From assembly GCA_022615805.1 (NCBI GenBank), contig JAKEGO010000154.1, positions 1 through 22,662 on the forward strand: 22,662 nt of DNA, read 5' to 3'. Of the stretch, positions 14,532 to 21,696 are shown one piece after another (position 1 is the first letter of the stretch; every line of letters starts with the position of its first letter). The notes under the pieces are model-generated. The model saw only the letters and a list, made by a program, of their open reading frames with translations, searched no databases and was not told where the DNA came from. Both the position numbers and the translations under genes were made by a program. Source of the DNA: Thermoplasmata archaeon. GTDB taxonomy: Archaea; Thermoplasmatota; JAKEGO01.

Positions 14532-15596
14532 ATGGGATACCCGGAAATGGGTCTGGAGGACCTCCATAGAGCGCTCGTGATGGTCCTTGTACTCTCATTC
14601 TCGATCACGTATCTCACCATACCATGGGTCATGCGGAAGATGCGCGACGCTGGCATGGTGGGCGAGGACGTGAACAAGCGCCGGCGGCCGGATGTCCCCG
14701 AGATGGGCGGGATCGCGGTCGTGTTCGGCTTCACCATCACGCTGACGGTCACGGTGGGGATCCGGAAGCTCATCGGCGAGGAGTACGAGGTTCCCGTGCT
14801 CGCGGTCATCGGCGTGTTCTTCGTCGCGTCCACGATCGGCATCTTCGACGACATCTCCGTGCTCAGACGGCGAGAGAAGGCGACGCTGGTCATATTCGCC
14901 AGCCTCCCCCTCATCATCGCACACAACGCCACGGCCCCGGAGGTCCTCCTCCCCTTCGGCAACTCGATATTCTTCAACGACGTCTTCATCGTGTACCTGT
15001 TCTACTGGCTGGTCATCGTCCCCCTCGGGATCACGGGCGCCGCCAATGCGATCAACCTGTCCGCAGGGTATAACGGCCTCGAGAGCGGCGAGGTGGTGGT
15101 GATATCGCTTTTCATGGCAATCACCGCGCTGGTGCTAGAGGGCCGTCACCCCTCGGAAACCGTGCTCACCGAGCAGACCGCGATAATCCTGATATCCCTC
15201 ACGGGTTCCGCGCTGGCCCTCTATACCTTCAACCGCGTCCCGGCCCGCACGTTCGTCGGCGACACCGGGACCCTCGGGATGGGCGCGGTCATCGGCGCCG
15301 CGGTCATCCTGGGGAACATTCAGTTCTATGGCATCATATGCATCCTCCCGGCGTTCTACGAGATGGCGGCGACGGTGTACTACTCGGCCAAACGCATCGA
15401 ACGCCGCGACGCCTGCATGAATCCGGTTGTCGGGCGCGACGGCACCCTCTCTCCCCCCAAAGGCGCGGAGCGATACACCCTGGCCTATCTGATCCTCAGC
15501 AGGAGGCCGATGACCGAGGCCCGGCTCGTCAGGACCCTGCTACTGCTCTACGCGGCCTCTGGCGCCCTGGCCGTCGGCCTGGCCTTCCTGGGTTGA
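14532..15596 (+). CDS. UDP-GlcNAc : dolichyl-phosphate GlcNAc-1-phosphate transferase-like (MraY/WecA/AglH family)
   Basis: Polytopic membrane enzyme that transfers a sugar phosphate from UDP-sugar to a polyprenyl phosphate, starting N-glycan or other lipid-linked glycan synthesis. It has 354 residues and about ten hydrophobic segments. Family motifs in order are NKRRRPDVPEMGG (48-60), GIFDD with the Mg2+-binding Asp pair (103-107), ANAINLSAGYNGLESG (171-186) and FVGDTGTLGMG (241-251). The asparagine and aspartates of the active site are all there. Among relatives the archaeal AglH and eukaryotic Alg7 group fits best, but the sugar is not proven. Start at the first ATG; a second Met at residue 6 is possible. 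It has its own promoter but follows the filament operon, whose last product is rich in sequons. Confidence 0.93.
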   Translation: MGYPEMGLEDLHRALVMVLVLSFSITYLTIPWVMRKMRDAGMVGEDVNKRRRPDVPEMGGIAVVFGFTITLTVTVGIRKLIGEEYEVPVLAVIGVFFVASTIGIFDDISVLRRREKATLVIFASLPLIIAHNATAPEVLLPFGNSIFFNDVFIVYLFYWLVIVPLGITGAANAINLSAGYNGLESGEVVVISLFMAITALVLEGRHPSETVLTEQTAIILISLTGSALALYTFNRVPARTFVGDTGTLGMGAVIGAAVILGNIQFYGIICILPAFYEMAATVYYSAKRIERRDACMNPVVGRDGTLSPPKGAERYTLAYLILSRRPMTEARLVRTLLLLYAASGALAVGLAFLG

Positions 15597-15636
15597 TCGG
15601 AGCCAGAGGGAGCGATCGGGCGGGGCTGTGGCGGAT

Positions 15637-16098
15637 CGAGCCGTCGATCGGAACAAGTCGACCTTCGATGTGTCCTTCAAGCCGCTCGTCCATTGGCCTG
15701 GGGATCGGATCGTTGGTCGCGTTCCTCATCGAAGGACAGGGCGATACCCATCGAGTCCAGGATGCAGCGATCATCGCAAGCCAGACCGCCGTTCCGCTCT
15801 TAGGACCAACGACCCCTCATCGTCGTTTCTTCCCATCGACGCGTCATTGGCCTGGGAATTACATCGGTGTTCACTGAACTCATCCGGGAACAAGGCTCAA
15901 CCCCTTTGATCAAGGATTCAGCGATCAGTGCAAACCCACCCGCCGTTCCGCGTTTGGGACCAACGACCCCTTATCGTCGTTTCTTCTCATCGATGCGTCA
16001 TTGGCCTGGGAATCCTATCGATGGTCACTGAACTCATCGGGGAACAAGGCTCAACCCCTTTAGTCAAGGACGCAGCGATCAGTGCAGGCCCATCCGGC
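15637..16098 (+). repeat. Three tandem 154-bp repeat units
   Basis: The word CATTGGCCTGGG recurs at 15691, 15845 and 15999, exactly 154 bases apart each time. Taking units as 15637-15790, 15791-15944 and 15945-16098, the last two differ at about 20 positions (87% identical by hand count). The first is more diverged, mainly in its left half. A reverse-oriented relative lies at 6540-6690. I find no inverted termini and no transposase. Each unit could be read as a short peptide, but 154 is not a multiple of three, so the units lie in different frames. It looks like a dispersed, locally amplified repeat. It makes up most of the gene-free interval 15597-16120. Confidence 0.85.
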
Positions 16099-16120
16099 CC
16101 CCATATCTTGTGAACTAAGG

Positions 16121-16278
16121 ATGGTCCGTTTTTCCCAGGGCTTTTTACCTCGTCCCATCTGGAACGGATGGAATTGATGGTACTCGGTAAAAAGGCCTAA
16201 TGGTCCGTTTTTCCCAGGGCTTTTTACCTCGTGCCTTTTAGAACAAATGGAATCGATCTCACTCGGTAAAAAGCCCTA
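16121..16278. repeat. Two tandem 79-bp hairpin units
   Basis: Units 16121-16199 and 16200-16278 share their first 33 bases exactly and differ at about 11 of 79 positions. Each contains an inverted repeat: AGGGCTTTTTACC on the left and GGTAAAAAGCCCT on the right (one mismatch in the first unit), around a spacer of about 35 bases. In RNA each would fold as a long stem with A/U-rich centre; the T runs could also end transcription on either strand. A partial third copy may begin at 16279 (GGAGCGCTTTTTCACC) but is unclear. The units abut the 154-bp array and precede the 3' end of the pilin gene. Confidence 0.85.
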
Positions 16279-16340
16279 TTGGAGCGCTTTTTCACCGTTA
16301 AATACAGGGCTTGAAGCAATATGGGGAATCCCCTTTTATC

Positions 16341-16375
16341 AAAAAGTACAGATGGGCGGGAGCGCCCCCGCCCAT
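16341..16375 (-). terminator. Hairpin plus T-run terminator of the pilin gene
   Basis: ATGGGCGGG (16352-16360) and CCCGCCCAT (16367-16375) form a perfect 9-bp stem with a 6-base loop. On the minus strand the stem is followed by CTGTAC and then five T (16341-16345). This lies about 60-90 bases after the pilin stop. The layout resembles a bacterial-type terminator; the T run alone could serve in archaea. Confidence 0.55.
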
Positions 16376-16433
16376 TCCTTCTCTTTCTGGGCCTACGATG
16401 CAGGCTTTCCGGTCCGACCGGCGCCCCGCGTCA

Positions 16434-16961
16434 TCAGGTGAGTTCTACCTGGACGATCGTCTTTCCGGTGGGGCCGAAGGTGAGCCTGAAGATGTAGCCC
16501 GCCTGGATCATACCGGGTTCCACGTCTTGATCGTTCCACTCATCGTTGTCCTCACCCAGCAGGATGATGACGTCGTTCGCGCTCAGCTTGTCGTCCTGGT
16601 TCGAGTCACGCCAGCTGACGTTCGCGAGAATGCTCCCGTCGATGGGGTTCCGGAGGACTTTGTTGTAGACATCGTCCAGTTCGCCCCTCTCGACTGTCTG
16701 GAAGGAGCTGGTCAGGACGAAGTACTCGACGCTGCTCCCAGCCGCCGAGGTACCGATGTCCGCCACCGTCAGCACATAGTTGCCATCATCCATGGAGGTC
16801 GTCATGGTCGCCGTGGGGGTGCTCTTCCCCGTGGGTATGAAGCTCTGAGCCCACAAATAGAGCACTGCCGCGAGGACGACCGTTATCGCCACCATCAGGA
16901 TGACGGCGATGACAGGTGACACAGCCTCCTGGTCCATCCACAGTTTCTTGAATTGCCTCAT
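16434..16961 (-). CDS. Archaeal type IV pilin with dockerin-like calcium loop
   Basis: 175 residues. The N-terminus DQEAVSPVIAVILMVAITVVLAAVLYLWA (10-38) is the archaeal Pilin_N type: a short basic leader cut by a prepilin peptidase, then the helix that packs into the filament core. The globular part is beta-rich. Residues 119-130 (DSNQDDKLSAND) match the 12-residue EF-hand/dockerin loop with Asp119, Asn121, Asp123, Lys125 and Asp130 in place. A second, weaker acidic stretch follows at 137-146. One N-glycosylation sequon (NVS) is present. The start follows AGGAGG by seven bases, inside a small hairpin. It is a strong candidate substrate for the machine encoded at 8405-14373. It has its own strong promoter and terminator. 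Confidence 0.92.
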   Translation of the reverse strand: MRQFKKLWMDQEAVSPVIAVILMVAITVVLAAVLYLWAQSFIPTGKSTPTATMTTSMDDGNYVLTVADIGTSAAGSSVEYFVLTSSFQTVERGELDDVYNKVLRNPIDGSILANVSWRDSNQDDKLSANDVIILLGEDNDEWNDQDVEPGMIQAGYIFRLTFGPTGKTIVQVELT

Positions 16962-16962
16962 C

Positions 16963-16978
16963 GTAGAGCCTCCTCTAC
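16963..16978 (-). promoter_or_regulatory. Hairpin holding the pilin Shine-Dalgarno
   Basis: On the transcribed strand GTAGAG and CTCTAC form a perfect 6-bp stem with loop GAGG. The Shine-Dalgarno AGGAGG is split between the 5' stem arm and the loop, and the stem ends two bases before the ATG. It could limit ribosome access; this is inference. Confidence 0.5.
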
Positions 16979-17007
16979 ACTGATGTGATTGGTGTATGTC
17001 ACTGGGG

Positions 17008-17022
17008 CCTTATATAATTTTG
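17008..17022 (-). promoter_or_regulatory. Strong promoter of the pilin gene
   Basis: CCAAAATTATATAAG on the minus strand has a good TATA core preceded by A-rich BRE-like bases, 47-61 bases before the pilin ATG. The expected start site near 16988 gives a leader of about 27 bases that contains the hairpin. The neighbouring gene at 17345 is transcribed divergently. Confidence 0.7.
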
Positions 17023-17308
17023 GTCGTGCTGGGACGGGCGTCCAGGGACCATGGGGAACCGCTGATTTCGCCGTTGCATCGACGATTTCCGGCGCCTATT
17101 GGCGTTTACATCGCGATCCGCTCTCCTTGGTACCCCTCATTCCACCGTGCTGCCGATCGGTGGCCGACGGAGAGCGGACCCGTCGTCTCCTATCGCATCG
17201 ACGTCCGTCCCCCGGACACGACCCGGACACTGCGCCGCTCGAACGCGCGGTGCGCCGCAGTGCGAAGGTCGTCCACCTCCGCGCCACGTTGGATGACACG
17301 TTCCACAG
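17023..17308. other. Gene-free interval between divergent promoters, with a 10-bp inverted repeat
   Basis: No convincing gene is seen. TCCGCTCTCC (17117-17126) is matched by its reverse complement at 17169-17178, with 42 bases between. It could be an operator or a remnant of a larger element. Nothing else stands out. Confidence 0.4.
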
Positions 17309-17319
17309 AAAACTATAAG
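17309..17319 (+). promoter_or_regulatory. TATA box of the anchored exported protein gene
   Basis: AAAACTATAAG lies 26-36 bases before the ATG at 17345. The transcript would start within a few bases of the start codon, giving a leaderless or nearly leaderless message. Confidence 0.55.
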
Positions 17320-17344
17320 ACGATACCAGGCATAGGGACCGTCG

Positions 17345-17929
17345 ATGAAGATCGAAGCCGTCATCAAGAAGTACCAGAAGCCCATCTCGTTCTTCGGCGC
17401 GATCGCGATCGTGTCCGCCGTTTACATCGTTTTCGCCATCGAGGCGGCCAATGCCGATTACTACGACGGGGACGACGGCCCGAAGCCACCCGAACCTGGC
17501 GGCTTGAAGAACGAGACCACGACCTACGATGACCACCTCGACGAGCTGGGGACCCACGAGTACGAGGTCAATAAATCGGGCCTGTACACGTTGCTGCGCG
17601 CCACCCTCTACTGGGACGAGGAGGGCGAGGATAGCTACGAGCCACTGCTGACCAACTACGGGGACACCTTCACCCTGACGGTGACGGACCCGGAGGGCGA
17701 GTCGCAGAGCGAGACGGCCACGAACGACAACGGCCAGTCAGCCACCATCGAGATCGAGTTCGCTTACGCCGAGAACCAGGAGCCCGTGGGCGACTTCAAC
17801 ATCACGGTCACGCTCGACGATGCCGGGGATTACTGGCCCATTATAGGACCTTCCGTCGGCATCACAGACCCCGGCAACGACTACACGCTGACGATCGAGG
17901 TCGAGTACCTCGAGCTCATCCAGGCGTGA
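17345..17929 (+). CDS. Membrane-anchored or secreted protein of unknown function
   Basis: 194 residues, no family recognised. A basic N-terminus (MKIEAVIKKYQK) precedes one hydrophobic segment at about 14-33, so the protein is an exported lipid-free anchor type or has an uncleaved signal. The rest (about 35-194) is acidic and predicted outside. It is beta-rich, with FTLTVTDPEGES, IEIEFAYAE, FNITVTLDD and YTLTIEVEYLEL suggesting an Ig-like or jelly-roll sandwich. A Pro/Gly-rich linker (GDDGPKPPEPGG, 42-53) joins anchor and domain. There are three sequons (NET, NKS, NIT). It is transcribed divergently from the pilin gene. A role at the cell surface is all that can be inferred. Confidence 0.8.
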   Translation: MKIEAVIKKYQKPISFFGAIAIVSAVYIVFAIEAANADYYDGDDGPKPPEPGGLKNETTTYDDHLDELGTHEYEVNKSGLYTLLRATLYWDEEGEDSYEPLLTNYGDTFTLTVTDPEGESQSETATNDNGQSATIEIEFAYAENQEPVGDFNITVTLDDAGDYWPIIGPSVGITDPGNDYTLTIEVEYLELIQA

Positions 17930-18041
17930 GCGGTCTCCGCGGAGGCATTTCCACCCCGGTAACAGCCCGCGTCCGTGAGGCGGACGACGGCATCGGCACC
18001 TCCATTGCGCGGCGGCCGTCCAGATGCCCCCTCTGGAATAC

Positions 18042-18052
18042 ATTTTAATAGG
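18042..18052 (+). promoter_or_regulatory. TATA-like box of the PH-like protein gene
   Basis: ATTTTAATAGG lies 36-46 bases before the ATG at 18088. The predicted leader of about 15 bases holds only a weak GGAG. The stretch 17930-18041 shows nothing recognisable beyond G+C-rich DNA. Confidence 0.45.
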
Positions 18053-18087
18053 TTGTTCACGTATAACGGGCCCGGAGTTGTGGTCGG

Positions 18088-18927
18088 ATGAGGAAGCTGA
18101 CGGACCACCTTGGAATCGGTGAGAAGATAATCCACCAGGAAGGCGGGAGGATAACAATAGAGCCAACGCTGCCCGAGGAGAAGAAGGGCGTGCTGGTCAT
18201 GACCAACCGTCGCATCATGTTCTTCGTCGAGAGCGTCGACGGGCCCGGAAAGATCCTCGACATAACCCGGAAGTCGGTCGAGGGATTCCGCATCACCGCA
18301 GAGGGCGGCGGCGGGGTCATCCAGATCAAGACACCGAGCATCGTCGCCAACCTGAAGGCCGTGACCTTCGGCACGATCGAGAACGAGCTCAAGAGCGACT
18401 TCATCGCAGAGGGGAAGGTGTTCAAGCCCACCAGGACGGTCGGGATCGACTACGGCGCGATTGTCGAGGGCAGGTTCGCCATCCAGTACAACGACCAGCT
18501 CCTCGGCTACGTCGAGATTCCGCCCTACTTCTCGACGCTCTTCGTCGACGCGAAGTTCTTCAACCCTGAAGGGGACCCCATCGGCGGGACCCGGCACGGG
18601 CACAGGTGGACATACACCGACCTCCTCGGAGCCGACGGTAACATATTCGGGAGGATAGATTACCCCTCCCAGATGAGCATGCGCATCTCGAACTCGACTG
18701 GCCACAACGTGGCGCTCGTCGCCATCACGATGAAGGACGACGAGTACGAAGCCCTCTTCATCCACCCCAAGGCGCACACTCCCCTCGCAGGCGCGATAAT
18801 GGGCACGGGGAAGGGCGGGAAGATAACGGGGCTCGACCTCAAGTTCTACGAGTTCGAGGACGACCCCAGGTACCTGATCTTCGCCAGCGTGGCCATCAAG
18901 AGGTTCCTCGAGGAGAGGAATAGGTAG
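18088..18927 (+). CDS. Cytosolic protein with PH-like N-terminal domain, function unknown
   Basis: 279 residues, no membrane segment or signal. The first 100 residues resemble bacterial PH / GRAM-type domains: GEKIIHQEGG, then GVLVMTNRRIMFFVES (34-49), the typical LVLTNRRI strand, then an alternating strand pattern to about 100. The remainder (about 115-279) is another beta-rich region with GADGNIFGRIDYPSQMSMRI and a closing helix (VAIKRFLEER). It vaguely recalls the tubby-like LURP-one fold, but I cannot support that from motifs. The stop is 11 bases before the likely start of the decarboxylase gene, so the two are probably co-transcribed. Lipid or membrane binding would be a guess from the PH resemblance. 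Confidence 0.75.
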   Translation: MRKLTDHLGIGEKIIHQEGGRITIEPTLPEEKKGVLVMTNRRIMFFVESVDGPGKILDITRKSVEGFRITAEGGGGVIQIKTPSIVANLKAVTFGTIENELKSDFIAEGKVFKPTRTVGIDYGAIVEGRFAIQYNDQLLGYVEIPPYFSTLFVDAKFFNPEGDPIGGTRHGHRWTYTDLLGADGNIFGRIDYPSQMSMRISNSTGHNVALVAITMKDDEYEALFIHPKAHTPLAGAIMGTGKGGKITGLDLKFYEFEDDPRYLIFASVAIKRFLEERNR

Positions 18928-18938
18928 GGGGTAGTCCC

Positions 18939-20081
18939 CTGAGGGAGAGAGGCCTGCCGGCGGGAGAGGTCCGCCGCCTCCTCGAGGCCCATCACGCCCG
19001 GGACAGCCACTTCTCCGACGGTCGCGTGTTCGGTTCCATGTGCACCGCGCCCCATCCTCTCGCCATCGAGGCCCACGCCCTCTTCATCGAGGCCAACCTC
19101 GGCAACCCCGGCCTTTACCCCGGGACGGCCGACCTGGAACGCGACGTCATACGATGGTTGGGCGAGCTGCTCTCCCATCCGACCGCGTTCGGCCACGTCG
19201 TCTCGGGCGGGACCGAGGCGAACATCACCGCCCTGTGGATCGCGAGGAACCTGACCAGGAGGAGGAAGGTCATCTACGGGCAGACGGCGCACTTCTCCTT
19301 CGGAAAGGCGGTGGACCTCCTCGGGCTGGAGCCGGTGGTCGTCGGCCAGGACGCGTCCTTCCGCATCGACGTCGACGCCGTGGCCAGGGAGATCGACGGA
19401 GACACTCTCGCGGTCGTGGGGGTCGCCGGGACGACCGAGCTCGGCGTCGTCGATCCGATAGCCGATCTGGCGGAGGCCGTCGACGGCAGGGCGTTCCTCC
19501 ACGTCGACGCCGCCTTCGGCGGGATGGTCCTCCCCTTCCTGCGGCGCATGGGTCACGACGTGCCACCGTTCGACTTCTCCGTGGACGGGGTCTTCAGCGT
19601 CAGCACCGATCCTCACAAGATGGGCCTATCCACCGTGCCCTCTGGCGCCATCCTCTTCCGCGAGGAGCAGGGCGCGGAGCTGATAACCGTCGAGGCGCCC
19701 TACCTGACCGTCAAGGACCAGCGGTCCCTGTCCGGCACAAGGTGCTCCGCCGCAGTGGCCGCTTCATGGGCGGTGATGTCCCACCTCGGAAGGGAGGGTT
19801 ACACGCGTGTGGTCGAGCGCTGCATGTCCCTGACGGAAAGGGTCGCCGACGGCGTGCGCGGCGCCGGTGCGGAACTGGTCCTGGACCCGCCGCCGATGAA
19901 CATCGTCGCGTTCCACCACGAGCGCCCCGGCGCGGTCGTGGCGGCGATGAAGGAGAAGGGTTGGTGTCTGTCGAGGGCGACGCATCCGAGGGCCGTGCGG
20001 ATCGTTGTGATGCCGCACGCGAGGGAGGAGACCGTGGACGCGATGGTCGCGGACCTGGGCGAGGTCCTCCAGAAGGTCTGA
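18939..20081 (+). CDS. mfnA: PLP-dependent L-tyrosine/L-aspartate decarboxylase (MfnA family), probable CTG start
   Basis: Group II pyridoxal-phosphate decarboxylase. In methanogens it makes tyramine for methanofuran; in other archaea it makes beta-alanine from aspartate for coenzyme A, more likely here since no methanogenesis gene is seen. Conserved features are GSMCTAPHPLA, VSGGTEANITAL, HFSFGKAVDLLG, GTTELGVVDPI, HVDAAFGG and STDPHKMG with the PLP lysine at about 227. The first usual start codon, GTG at 19026, would delete the family's N-terminal helix. Homologous sequence (RERGLPAGEVRRLLEAHHAR) extends back to CTG at 18939, while an in-frame TAG at 18921 blocks anything earlier. GGGGG seven bases before that CTG could serve as Shine-Dalgarno. 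From CTG the protein is 380 residues, normal for the family. Confidence 0.9.
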   Translation: MRERGLPAGEVRRLLEAHHARDSHFSDGRVFGSMCTAPHPLAIEAHALFIEANLGNPGLYPGTADLERDVIRWLGELLSHPTAFGHVVSGGTEANITALWIARNLTRRRKVIYGQTAHFSFGKAVDLLGLEPVVVGQDASFRIDVDAVAREIDGDTLAVVGVAGTTELGVVDPIADLAEAVDGRAFLHVDAAFGGMVLPFLRRMGHDVPPFDFSVDGVFSVSTDPHKMGLSTVPSGAILFREEQGAELITVEAPYLTVKDQRSLSGTRCSAAVAASWAVMSHLGREGYTRVVERCMSLTERVADGVRGAGAELVLDPPPMNIVAFHHERPGAVVAAMKEKGWCLSRATHPRAVRIVVMPHAREETVDAMVADLGEVLQKV

Positions 20082-20097
20082 CGCCCGCGAACGGCAC

Positions 20098-21621
20098 TCA
20101 GTCAGCGTCCAGCCTCTCCAGCACCATCCTCGCGACGTAGAGGTCGCTGTCCCGGGAGTCCGGCTGCGACGCGTCGCCGTTCCGGGTGTCGCACCAGATG
20201 GCGTACGCGTGCTCCTCGTTCGAGCAGGCGCCGATGTAATCGCCGATGAAGGCGCTGCCGTTCGTCAGGGACCCGAGGGGAGAGCCACCGCCGGCGTTGC
20301 CGTCGAATGACGCGGTCGTGATCCTGAAGTCAGTGAAGTTCCGGCCCCCGTCGCTCGACGCGCTCATGTACATGTCGAGCAAGGTGTTGTGCGGGTCCTC
20401 CCGGCGATCGTAGTAGGCGACGATGACCTTGCCGTCCGGGGCGATCGTGAGGGTGGGGAAGAACTGGTCCCTCTCGACGCTCGCGGTGTCCTGGTTGACG
20501 CGGAACTCGTCCTCCCACGTCCTGCCGTTGTCCCTGCTGACGACCATGTACACGTCGGCGCCGCTGTCCCTCTGGTCGTTCCAGGTCACGTAGATGGTCC
20601 CGTCGCTCTCGGTGCCGGACCTGTCCACCTTCATCGATGGAAGCGTCGGCGTCCTGTAGGTCCCGTTGTTCGGTGCGTACGCGATGGGCTGGACCTCGCA
20701 GACGTCGATGGGCGCGGAGAACGAGGACCCGCCGTCGTCCGACCTCGTGTACCTCAGCTTGCCGGTGTCGAAATCGACCCACGACACGTGGACGTTCCCG
20801 TCGTCGTCGACGTCCACCTGGGATCCCTGGACGCCGATCTCCATGTTGAGGGTTTCCGAGAGGAACTTGTATTCCGACCAGGTCTGGCCCCCGTTGGTCG
20901 ACTTGGTGAACGCTATCTGGGCGGTGCTGAGGCCCGTGAAGAGGGACCACGTCACGTATACGTCCCCGCTGTCCGGATCGACGGCGATCCACTCCTTGTC
21001 GTTGAAGACGATGGCGCCCTCTCCTATGACGATGTCGGTGAAGATCTGGGTCGCCGGGAAGGTGACCCCGCCGTCGTCCGAGCGCGCCACCCAGATGTTG
21101 TTCGGGCCGACCATCGTTCGCTGGAATGCTATGCCGGCCATGTAGACCTCGCCGCCTGGTCCGAAGGCGACCACCGGATCGCCGCACCCGCCGGTCAGAC
21201 TGTAGGGCCTGAGGGGGCTGAGGATCCCGTTCGGGCTGATGTCGCCGTCCCACCCGGGTATCATCGACCTGTTCCAGCTCTTCCCGCCGTCGAAGGTCCA
21301 GTAGTATCCGACCCATACGTCCCCCCTGAAGGTCGAATAGTCGTTGCCTCCGGCTACCATGTGGAGAGGGTCGGTCGGGTCGATCGCGATGTACGGCTCG
21401 TTGGTGTTGCGGTCCGATGGCCCGCTCCAGTCGACGGTCACCCTGACGTTCCCGAACTCATCGTCGAAGGGTGTGTCCCAACCGCCGTCGCCGCCACCGC
21501 CATCGTCGTCTTCCTCCCCCGGCCATGCGTATATCGTCGCGACGATGAGCGCGGCGGCGACGAGGACCGCCAGGACGGCCTTCCCAGGGATCTTCGAGGT
21601 CGGTCCACCGGGGGGCTGCAT
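20098..21621 (-). CDS. Membrane-anchored Asp-box (BNR/sialidase-like) beta-propeller protein
   Basis: 507 residues, predicted outside the cell. After a short N-terminus one hydrophobic segment (about 15-33) acts as an anchor, followed by an acidic, Gly-rich linker (about 36-48). The rest is a repeat protein with at least six Asp-box motifs of the S-x-D-x-G-x-T-W type: FDGGKSW, SDDGGVTF, STNGGQTW, SDDGGSSF, SRDNGRTW and SSDGGRNF. These build six-bladed propellers as in sialidases and photosystem assembly factors. I see no clear sialidase arginine triad, so catalysis is not claimed; binding of a glycan or protein is equally possible. The start at 21621 was chosen because the residues before it are unlike a signal. 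It converges on mfnA with a 16-base gap. Confidence 0.88.
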   Translation of the reverse strand: MQPPGGPTSKIPGKAVLAVLVAAALIVATIYAWPGEEDDDGGGGDGGWDTPFDDEFGNVRVTVDWSGPSDRNTNEPYIAIDPTDPLHMVAGGNDYSTFRGDVWVGYYWTFDGGKSWNRSMIPGWDGDISPNGILSPLRPYSLTGGCGDPVVAFGPGGEVYMAGIAFQRTMVGPNNIWVARSDDGGVTFPATQIFTDIVIGEGAIVFNDKEWIAVDPDSGDVYVTWSLFTGLSTAQIAFTKSTNGGQTWSEYKFLSETLNMEIGVQGSQVDVDDDGNVHVSWVDFDTGKLRYTRSDDGGSSFSAPIDVCEVQPIAYAPNNGTYRTPTLPSMKVDRSGTESDGTIYVTWNDQRDSGADVYMVVSRDNGRTWEDEFRVNQDTASVERDQFFPTLTIAPDGKVIVAYYDRREDPHNTLLDMYMSASSDGGRNFTDFRITTASFDGNAGGGSPLGSLTNGSAFIGDYIGACSNEEHAYAIWCDTRNGDASQPDSRDSDLYVARMVLERLDAD

Positions 21622-21696
21622 GCCCGTCGATACGTCCGCCGGCGGCTTAAACGTAACGAACGCCGCGCCATGGAGGGAACGAACGCAACCTGTCAA

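Noticed and set aside
15637..16278. CRISPR array
   Set aside because: Units are 154 and 79 bases, adjacent without unique spacers, and only two or three copies; no cas gene is present.
18939..20081. Evidence for methanogenesis from the MfnA-type enzyme and the class 2 SerRS
   Set aside because: MfnA homologues act as aspartate decarboxylases for CoA synthesis in non-methanogens, and no methanogenesis gene is in the window; the two together are not enough.
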